DNA of 5,870 nt from DATKBT01 sp035546295 (GTDB lineage Bacteria; Acidobacteriota; Thermoanaerobaculia; Multivoradales; Multivoraceae): the NCBI GenBank assembly GCA_035546295.1, contig DATKBT010000185.1:1-5870 (forward strand), given 5' to 3'. Of the stretch, positions 1-5,387 are shown in pieces (position 1 is the first letter of the stretch; each line of letters opens with the position of its first letter). The notes under the pieces are model-generated. The model did no database searches. It was not told where the DNA came from and saw only the letters and a program-made list of their open reading frames with translations. The position numbers and the translations under genes are program-made.

Positions 1-1
1 C

Positions 2-343
2 TTCAACTGCGTCGTGCTCGACGTCGCCCGTGTCGTCATCGGGGACTTCGCGCTCTTCGGTCCGGCCGTGCAGATCTACACCGCGACCCACCCGCTCGAT
101 GCAGAGCTCCGCCGCCGGCAGGAGCTCGCGAAGCCGATCGAGATCGGTTCGGACGTGTGGGTAGGCGGCGGAGCCATCATCTGTCCGGGGGTGCGAATCG
201 GCTCGCGCTCCGTGGTCGGAGCCGGCAGCGTCGTGACGAAGGACCTCCCCGAACGCGTGTTTGCGGCCGGCAACCCCTGCCGCGTGATCCGCGACATCTC
301 CGAGAGCGACCGCCCTCCAACGAGCGGGAGAGACCGGGCGTGA
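2..343 (+). CDS. Hexapeptide-repeat O-acetyltransferase, maltose/galactoside acetyltransferase type (5' truncated by window edge)
   Basis: The last 113 residues of an acetyl-CoA-dependent sugar O-acetyltransferase are visible; the start and roughly the first 70-90 residues lie upstream, judging from the usual 180-200 residue family length. Visible residues 24-33 read QIYTATHPLD, the family signature with the presumed catalytic His at visible residue 30 (nt 89-91). Residues from about 44 form the left-handed beta-helix coils (IGSDVWVGGGAIICPGVRIG, then SVVGAGSVVTKDLPERVFAAGNPCRVIRDI), which end with the AAGNPxxVIR motif typical of the Maa/LacA/NodL group. These enzymes work as trimers in the cytosol and acetylate a hydroxyl of a sugar or sugar-containing acceptor; the acceptor cannot be read from this fragment. 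A short polar tail of about 15 residues follows the last coil. The TGA stop overlaps the start of the next gene by four bases (GTGA), which implies translational coupling. Family assignment is confident; substrate is unknown. Confidence 0.93.
   Translation, partial: FNCVVLDVARVVIGDFALFGPAVQIYTATHPLDAELRRRQELAKPIEIGSDVWVGGGAIICPGVRIGSRSVVGAGSVVTKDLPERVFAAGNPCRVIRDISESDRPPTSGRDRA
326..330 (+). promoter_or_regulatory. Ribosome binding site for the giant exported protein
   Basis: GGGAG lies inside the end of the acetyltransferase gene, nine bases before the GTG at 340. It supports 340 over the in-frame GTG at 346 (spacing 15) as the start, and over earlier in-frame GTG codons inside the acetyltransferase gene, such as the one at 157. 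Confidence 0.5.
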
Positions 344-504
344 CCGTGTCGATCTCGGCGGCCGTTCGGCCTTCCTCGCGATCGGGCGGTACGAGGTGGG
401 CGGCGCGGAGACTCGCGACCGCTCTCCTCTCTGCCGTCTCGAGCGGGAGGGCGCTGCTGCCGGTCCTGCTCGCCGCCACCCTGGTCTCGACAGCCGGCTT
501 CGCC
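340..504 (+). other. Predicted signal peptide of the giant repeat protein
   Basis: Residues 1-55 hold a polar N-terminal stretch of about 20 residues, an Arg pair at 23-24, a first moderately hydrophobic stretch (25-33), an SSGR break, and a strong hydrophobic core at 38-49 (ALLPVLLAATLV). It ends at GFA-EG, so cleavage after Ala55 is likely. No Cys follows the core, so it is not a lipoprotein. The Arg pair is not followed by a full Tat consensus, so Sec export is favoured. The unusual length may mean that translation really begins further in, although no better downstream start with a ribosome site is evident. Confidence 0.7.
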
Positions 505-3500
505 GAGGGTCCAAGCGTACGCGGGAGCGTGATCGGCGCCGATGGCGAGCCGGCGCGCGGGCTCCACATCGAGCTGATCGATCGCACGCTTCCGAGCGCC
601 GACTCCCCGCGCCCGAGCACCCACACCGACGCCACCGGCGCGTTCGAGCTCGAGGCTCGTGCTCCGGGGCTGTTCATTTTGCGTGTCCTCGAGCCGGCGA
701 CCGCCCCCTCGCCCGCTACCCCTCGCGAGGCCGGCCCAGCTCGGGCGCCCCCGCCACCCGCGCAGGAGCGGGCGCGCGTCCTCACCACCCTCCGGCTCGG
801 TCCCCTCGTCGAGGATGCCCTCCTGTCCCCCATCCAGCTCGGCCCGAGGCGGTCCGTGCGCGTAACCGTGCGCTCCGGGGGCAGGCCCGTCGTCGGAGCG
901 CCGATCTTCGTGGGAGACGCGCCCGACGCTCGCGACGCCACGCCCACCGCCGCGGACGGCGCGGTCGAGCTCTCGCTGCGGCCCGACGAGCGCGAGCTCG
1001 CGGTCGTCGCGCCCGGCCTCGCTCCGCAGATCGTCAGCTCGGAGTCGTCCGAGCCGAACGACGAGCTGGTCGTCGAGCTCTCGCCCGGGGTGCCGCGTCT
1101 CCTCCGCGTCCGGTCTCCGACTGGAGACGCTGCCATCTCCGGCGCGTCGATCCGGCTCGGAAGCCTACGGACTCCGATCGGCGCCACCGACGAGCGCGGC
1201 GAGATCGTGCTGCGCTTTCCCGATCGACGACCGGTGCGACTGGTGGTCGAAGACGATGCCGGGCGCTTCGATGCCGAGGTCGACGTGCCGCCCGACGAGA
1301 AGGCACCGCTCGAGATCACGCTCGAGCCCTGGACGCTCCTCACCGGCCGCGTGCTCGACGCCGAGACCCAGCAGCCGGTCGCCGGAGCGCTGGTGTGGGA
1401 GGGCGAGCAGCCCCAGCGCGCTGCCGTGACCGACGCCGCCGGCAGCTACGCGCTGCGCTCGGCCTCCTTCGATCGGGTCACCGGCGTGGAGCTCCACGTC
1501 CAGGCGCGCGGGTTCGTACCAAGCCGCGCCACCGGCTCCGGCGAGCCGCACACGCGCATCGAGATGCCGAGCGCCGCGCTGGAGCCGGCTTGGACCCTCG
1601 AGGGCATCGTGCGCGACGTCGAGGGGCACCCAATCGAAGGGGTGGCGGTCGCTTGGCGCGAGCCGGGCTGGCGGCGCACTCCCGAGGGAGGCGCGGCCCG
1701 GAGCGACGAAGACGGGCGCTTTCAGCTCTGGGGCCTGCCCTTCGGCCACCGCCTCATCATCCGCGCGACGTCCCCCGGCTTCGAGACCCGCTACGGCGAG
1801 GTCGTCGCACCGCCTCGAAGGGGAACACCGGAGACGATCGAGCTCGTGCTCGAGCGTGCGGCGTGGATCACGGGACGGCTCGTCGACGCCGACGGGGTTC
1901 CGGTCGCGGGCTGCGAGGTCCTGGTCGCCCATGGGGCGTCCTGGTGGCACTACGCACCGTGGGCGTCGCAGGTCAGAAACCACTACGTTCCCGAGCGGGC
2001 GACCACCGACACCGAAGGAGTGTTCCTCGCGCGAGCTCCCGCGTCCGAGATCTCGGTTCGTGCACGCACTCTGGGCACCGGTGAGCTCAGCCTTCCCGTG
2101 ATCGACCTCACCGCGCTCGACCCGCTCTCCAGCTCGCGCGGCACGGATCAGATCGGGCTCGCCATCGCGGAGCCCGAGCCGCCCGTCTTCGACCTCGGCA
2201 CGCTGCAGCTCGAGCGCGGCGCCCTCCGCCGAGGCGTCGTGGTGGACTCCGAGGGGGAACCGCTCGCAGGCGTCACCCTCACCCTGGGTGTTCCCGCGCC
2301 GCCCCCGCGAACGAGCTGGCTCGCCTTCGAGGATCGTCTCGAGGTGGTGTCGGCGAGCGACGGTTCGTTCGAGCTCGAAGGATCCTCCGACCTCCTCACT
2401 TCCCTCTTCGTGCGCGCCGAGAAGGCGGGCTACTGGCACCCCGAGTCGATCCCGGTGGAGCCGCCGCACGAGGCCCCGCTGAGGATCACGATGTTGCGCA
2501 CCCACACGGTGCGCGGCTACGTCGTCTGGAGCTCGGGTGCCACCGCCGCGCATGCGCGCGTCCGTTGGAGCACCGCCTCGCATGACAGCAATCCACGCAT
2601 GCGACCGGACGAGACCGACGAGCTGATCGCCGATCCCGATGGTGGCTTCTCCTTCCGCGGGGTGTCGGAGGGCGAGATCATCCTGCGTGCCAGCGTCGCG
2701 GGATCCGGGGTCGCCTCGATCACGGTCGAGCTCGGCGCCGAGGCGGACCTCTCCGACGAAGTCGAACTGGTCCTCGAGCCGGGGGCGGTGCTCGAAGGGG
2801 CGGTCGTGGGCGATCGCGGGGAGCCGGTGGTCGGGGCCGCCCTCCACGTCCAACGTCGACGCGAGGGACGCTCCGGCTGGGACCGGCTCGCTTCGGCGGT
2901 CGCCGACGCAGAGGGTCTTTTTCGCGTCGAGGGGATCGGAGCGGGACGGATCCAGATCATGGTGCGACATCGGGCCTACCTCGCCAAGACCCTGGACGTC
3001 GAGCTCGAGCCGGAAGGCCGATTCCTCGAGATCAAGCTGGCTCGGGGCGTGGAGGTCCGCGGCTGGGTGCGCGACTCGCGGGGCGAGCCGGTCGCGGGCG
3101 CCCGGATCCATGGAACCCACTACCGCGGCAGCGGCTCAATGAGCGGAGGGGGGGTCGGCGGTGCGACGACCCGCTCCGACGGCTCGTTCACGATCGAGGG
3201 CATGGAGCCCGGCATCTACTCCTTGACCGCCGGCCGCGAGGACGGGCCGAGCGCGAGCACCGCACCTTTTCGGGTGGGGCCGGACCCCGTCGACGGCATC
3301 GAGATCGTCGTTCCCGACGGAGTCGCGCTCGAGGGCGTCGTGGTCGGCCTCACCCCGTGGGAGACCGGCAGCTCGGTGGTGCGAGCGAGCCAGGGCCGGC
3401 CCGGCTCGTCGAGCAAGACTGCGTGGATTTCGAGCACCGACTTCCGCTTCCGATTCGACGGGCTCGCACCGGGAACCTGGAACGTGTACGTGATCAGCCC

Positions 3501-4638
3501 GGCAGGCCGCGTCGAGGAGGATGTGCTGATCGAGCCCGGGATCGAGCCGGCCGAGCTGGTCCTGCAGCTCGACCGGGGGCAGAACACGGTGCGCGGCATC
3601 GTGCTCCGCGACGGCGAGCCGGTTGCCGGCGCCTCGGTGTCGTGGCACCGCCCCGGCGCTGAGAATCAGGGGGGATGGGCGGGCAGCGATGCCACCACCG
3701 ATGCGCTCGGGCGCTTCTTGCTCGATCGCCTTCCCGATGGAGACATCACGGTCATCGCCACCTTCGACGGCGGTCATCCGACCGAGACGCTCTCGCTCAC
3801 GGGCGATGCCGACATCGTCTTGGAGGTCGAGAGCGCCGAGGTCGAAGTCCTGCTCACCGACCGGACGACCGGAGAACCGGTCGAGGGCGTCGAAGTCGGC
3901 CTGTTCCATCGTCCGTCTCCGTACACGTCAATGGCCCTCGCCTCCGGCAGAACCGGTCCCGACGGACGCGCTTTTCTCGCGGCCTCGCCCGCCGTCGTTC
4001 AGCTCCATGCGCGCCATCCGGACTATGCCGATGGCCGCGTCGACGACCTCGATCTCCACGCGGGCCACAATCCCCAGATCCGCCTCGAGCTCGACCGCGG
4101 CGAAGAGCTCGCCGTGCTGCCGCTGGGCGCCGACGGAGAGCCGATCCCACCAGGGCTGGCCGGCTTCACCGCCTACTCCGCCGAGGGGCGGTCGCTCGGC
4201 TCCGTCACGACCGACGACACCGGCATCGCACGCCTCGGAAAGCTCGCGGAACGCCCAGCATGGCTGTGGCTGCACGCCGAGGGGCATGCCTCCGAGATCG
4301 TGGCGGTGGCTTCCTCCAGCGAGCCGTTGCTCGTACGCCTTTCCCGCGGCGGCAGCGTCCGCGTCGACGTCCCCGACCTCGCCGCCACCGGCGAGCTCGG
4401 CTTCGTTTCCGCCTCCGCCGTCACCCCCTGGGCCGGAAGGAAGGGCACACTCTCGCGCCTCCGAGCAGGGAGCTCGATCATTGTCGACGGCGCTGGCCAC
4501 ATCGCCCGGCTCCCCGCCGGAGCGGTCGAGCTCGCGATCAAAGCCATCGGCTCGCAGGAGCGCTTCACCGTCACCGCCTGGATCGTCGAAGGCGAGACCG
4601 TCGAGGTCATCGCCGAGCGCGCCGAGCCCGAACGCTGA
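340..4638 (+). CDS. Giant exported protein with about 15 carboxypeptidase-regulatory-like (CnaB/Ig-like) beta-sandwich repeats
   Basis: This gene encodes 1432 residues, starting at a GTG that overlaps the upstream TGA (GTGA). Residues 1-55 look like a long signal peptide. From residue 59 to the end the protein is a chain of about 15 units of 80-95 residues (one of 120). Each is built on the pattern of a G-x-V strand, a D/E-G-E-P-V-x-G-A turn, a variable strand pair, a T-D-x-x-G-x-F turn, an x-G-L/I-x-P/A-G turn and a closing V-x-L-E-x-G strand. This is the carboxypeptidase-regulatory-like / CnaB fold, a non-catalytic module common in exported proteins of Acidobacteriota, Planctomycetes and Myxococcota. 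I see no peptidase, TonB receptor, glycosidase, LPXTG, PEP-CTERM or type IX sorting tail, and no C-terminal membrane helix. After the signal peptide there is one Cys (525) and only about eight Lys. Likely secreted or periplasmic and structural or adhesive; the actual function is unknown. Confidence 0.92.
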   Translation: MTVSISAAVRPSSRSGGTRWAARRLATALLSAVSSGRALLPVLLAATLVSTAGFAEGPSVRGSVIGADGEPARGLHIELIDRTLPSADSPRPSTHTDATGAFELEARAPGLFILRVLEPATAPSPATPREAGPARAPPPPAQERARVLTTLRLGPLVEDALLSPIQLGPRRSVRVTVRSGGRPVVGAPIFVGDAPDARDATPTAADGAVELSLRPDERELAVVAPGLAPQIVSSESSEPNDELVVELSPGVPRLLRVRSPTGDAAISGASIRLGSLRTPIGATDERGEIVLRFPDRRPVRLVVEDDAGRFDAEVDVPPDEKAPLEITLEPWTLLTGRVLDAETQQPVAGALVWEGEQPQRAAVTDAAGSYALRSASFDRVTGVELHVQARGFVPSRATGSGEPHTRIEMPSAALEPAWTLEGIVRDVEGHPIEGVAVAWREPGWRRTPEGGAARSDEDGRFQLWGLPFGHRLIIRATSPGFETRYGEVVAPPRRGTPETIELVLERAAWITGRLVDADGVPVAGCEVLVAHGASWWHYAPWASQVRNHYVPERATTDTEGVFLARAPASEISVRARTLGTGELSLPVIDLTALDPLSSSRGTDQIGLAIAEPEPPVFDLGTLQLERGALRRGVVVDSEGEPLAGVTLTLGVPAPPPRTSWLAFEDRLEVVSASDGSFELEGSSDLLTSLFVRAEKAGYWHPESIPVEPPHEAPLRITMLRTHTVRGYVVWSSGATAAHARVRWSTASHDSNPRMRPDETDELIADPDGGFSFRGVSEGEIILRASVAGSGVASITVELGAEADLSDEVELVLEPGAVLEGAVVGDRGEPVVGAALHVQRRREGRSGWDRLASAVADAEGLFRVEGIGAGRIQIMVRHRAYLAKTLDVELEPEGRFLEIKLARGVEVRGWVRDSRGEPVAGARIHGTHYRGSGSMSGGGVGGATTRSDGSFTIEGMEPGIYSLTAGREDGPSASTAPFRVGPDPVDGIEIVVPDGVALEGVVVGLTPWETGSSVVRASQGRPGSSSKTAWISSTDFRFRFDGLAPGTWNVYVISPAGRVEEDVLIEPGIEPAELVLQLDRGQNTVRGIVLRDGEPVAGASVSWHRPGAENQGGWAGSDATTDALGRFLLDRLPDGDITVIATFDGGHPTETLSLTGDADIVLEVESAEVEVLLTDRTTGEPVEGVEVGLFHRPSPYTSMALASGRTGPDGRAFLAASPAVVQLHARHPDYADGRVDDLDLHAGHNPQIRLELDRGEELAVLPLGADGEPIPPGLAGFTAYSAEGRSLGSVTTDDTGIARLGKLAERPAWLWLHAEGHASEIVAVASSSEPLLVRLSRGGSVRVDVPDLAATGELGFVSASAVTPWAGRKGTLSRLRAGSSIIVDGAGHIARLPAGAVELAIKAIGSQERFTVTAWIVEGETVEVIAERAEPER
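514..4635 (+). repeat. Protein-level tandem array of about 15 beta-sandwich units
   Basis: Approximate unit limits in residues of the 1432-residue protein: 59-118, 172-250, 251-331, 332-417, 418-507, 508-627, 628-721, 722-815, 816-903, 904-994, 995-1080, 1081-1165, 1166-1254, 1255-1337, 1338-1432. A Pro/Ala-rich linker (119-171) separates unit 1 from the rest; the others abut directly. Units 4-7, 9, 10, 12 and 13 keep the E-P-V-x-G-A type turn best. Units 2, 3, 11, 14 and 15 are degenerate. Unit 6 is enlarged by an aromatic-rich insertion and unit 10 carries a Gly/Ser-rich loop. The units differ widely at both DNA and protein level, so the array is old and not a recent DNA-level expansion. 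Limits were drawn by eye from the recurring closing strand and the next G-x-V strand; errors of several residues are expected. Confidence 0.8.
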
Positions 4639-4648
4639 ATCGGCACCC

Positions 4649-4679
4649 TGGTCACGCGCTGCCCGTGACGTTCTACGAT
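4649..4679 (+). promoter_or_regulatory. Possible sigma-70-type promoter for the SRPBCC-like gene
   Basis: The 78-bp gap after the giant gene contains TACGAT (4674-4679), a fair -10 hexamer that stands out in an otherwise GC-rich gap, and a weak -35-like TGGTCA (4649-4654) with a long 19-base spacer. If used, transcription would begin about 30 bases before the ATG at 4717. The -35 match is poor, so read-through from the upstream operon is also possible. Confidence 0.3.
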
Positions 4680-4701
4680 AGGGCTTCCATCAGGAGAGAG
4701 C

Positions 4702-4707
4702 GAGAGG
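4702..4707 (+). promoter_or_regulatory. Ribosome binding site for the SRPBCC-like gene
   Basis: The purine run GAGAGG ends nine bases before the ATG at 4717. A stronger-looking AGGAG at 4692-4696 lies 20 bases away, too far for normal spacing. No alternative start closer to that second site is in frame. Confidence 0.5.
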
Positions 4708-4716
4708 CCTCACGAC

Positions 4717-5214
4717 ATGAGCAAGCGCGGAGAGGTGCGGAGCTACGAGTACGTCAACCGTCCCTACGAGGCGGTGCGAGACGCTTTGAGCGAGAACCCG
4801 CGGAAGGTCTTCCGCGCAGCAACCCGCGCGGCGGTCAGCCGCGCCGACGATCTGGCCGCCGCGCTCAAAGTGCGAATCGCCGGTATCGACGTCGGCGCCG
4901 ACGTGGACATCGAGGTCGGCGAACGGCGCGAGGAGGCCGCGCACGGACGCTCGCCCGCCAAGACGATCCTCCCGATCGAATGGCGGGCCGCCGACCGACC
5001 GGGGCTCTTCCCCTCGATGAAGGGCCAGCTCGAGATCTACGCGCTGACGGCCACCGAGACCCAGCTCGACTTCAGCGGCGAGTACGATCCCCCGCTCGGC
5101 GTCGTCGGCGACGCGGTCGACGCGATGGTCGGCCACCGCGTCGCGGAGGCGTCGGTGCAGCGCTTTCTTGCCGACGTCGGAGGGTACCTGCGCGAGGTGT
5201 TGGGGTCGGAGTAG
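4717..5214 (+). CDS. SRPBCC (START/polyketide-cyclase-like) family protein, function unknown
   Basis: A complete 165-residue protein with an ATG start, a plausible ribosome site and a TAG stop. It has no signal peptide or membrane segment, so it is probably cytosolic. The order of elements fits an SRPBCC/Bet v1-like ligand-binding fold: an N-terminal strand and helix (YEYVNRPYEAVRDALSE, residues about 10-26), a central strand region (about 48-65 and 80-90), paired strands at about 103-122 (GQLEIYALTATETQLDFSGE), a YDPPLG turn (123-128), and a long C-terminal helix (about 129-162, with GHRVAEASVQRFLADVGGYL) that would close the cavity. Proteins of this superfamily bind lipids or other hydrophobic ligands or act as cyclases, but no catalytic residue or ligand can be assigned here. 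It follows the giant gene by 78 bp on the same strand and may have its own promoter. The fold call is from pattern recognition, not a profile search. Confidence 0.8.
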   Translation: MSKRGEVRSYEYVNRPYEAVRDALSENPRKVFRAATRAAVSRADDLAAALKVRIAGIDVGADVDIEVGERREEAAHGRSPAKTILPIEWRAADRPGLFPSMKGQLEIYALTATETQLDFSGEYDPPLGVVGDAVDAMVGHRVAEASVQRFLADVGGYLREVLGSE

Positions 5215-5343
5215 CGGCCCAATCGTCTGGAGCTTCGATCACCACTTCGACGTGATGAACACGGACCTCTGGAGATAGGCGAGACCCGATCGCCGTGCGA
5301 CCAGACGGCGCAGCCTCGATCGCCGGACGGAGACGAGGTCCTC

Positions 5344-5369
5344 GTAGCGGCCGGCGCCTCTGCCGGCCG
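5344..5369. repeat. REP-like hairpin with GTAG head
   Basis: GTAG (5344-5347) is followed directly by CGGCCGGC (5348-5355), a six-base loop GCCTCT, and the exact inverse complement GCCGGCCG (5362-5369). A conserved GTAG-type tetranucleotide directly before a GC-rich palindrome is the known layout of bacterial REP elements mobilised by RAYT (TnpA-REP) transposases. Only one copy is visible here, so repeat status is inferred. It may also slow or stop transcription from both converging genes, but neither side has a T tract. Confidence 0.5.
5348..5369. terminator. Candidate bidirectional (non-canonical) terminator stem between convergent genes
   Basis: The all-GC 8-bp stem with a 6-base loop sits 133 bases after the rightward gene's stop and 18 bases after the leftward gene's stop. 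The position suits a shared terminator. The missing U-run on both strands argues against a classic intrinsic terminator. A role in RNA 3'-end stability is equally possible. Confidence 0.3.
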
Positions 5370-5387
5370 ATCGCCAGGACTTGTTGC

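Larger units (their letters stand above)
5215..5387. other. Intergenic region between convergent genes
   Basis: This stretch separates the 3' ends of the SRPBCC-like gene and the oppositely oriented TPR gene. It holds the GTAG hairpin, an adjacent odd-length palindrome (5333-5345) and three copies of CGATCGCC (5287-5294, 5317-5324, 5368-5375). No convincing small gene, RNA gene or T-tract terminator is seen. Confidence 0.7.

Noticed and set aside
157..339. Upstream extension of the giant gene to a GTG at 157
   Set aside because: It would overlap 187 bases of the acetyltransferase, encode an Arg-rich stretch without meaning, and place the signal peptide in the interior; the GTG at 340 has a ribosome site and the GTGA overlap.
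396..2084. A 562-residue same-strand open frame inside the giant gene
   Set aside because: Extreme Arg/Ala content and no domain; it is the shifted reading of the repeat array.
1165..3120. A 651-residue open frame antisense to the giant gene
   Set aside because: It is the complement of well-supported repeat codons in GC-rich DNA, has no recognisable domain, and its Arg/Asp/Gly/His-rich composition is typical of shadow frames.
514..4635. Recent DNA-level tandem duplication of the beta-sandwich units
   Set aside because: The repetition is clear only in protein; unit lengths and DNA differ too much for recent copying.
3675..5255. A 526-residue frame running across the end of the giant gene and the SRPBCC-like gene
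   Set aside because: Arg-rich shadow that overlaps two better genes and the gap between them.
5238..5256. Inverted repeat ATCAC-9-GTGAT after the SRPBCC-like gene as a terminator
   Set aside because: Only five base pairs, with a 9-base loop and no T tract; expected by chance.
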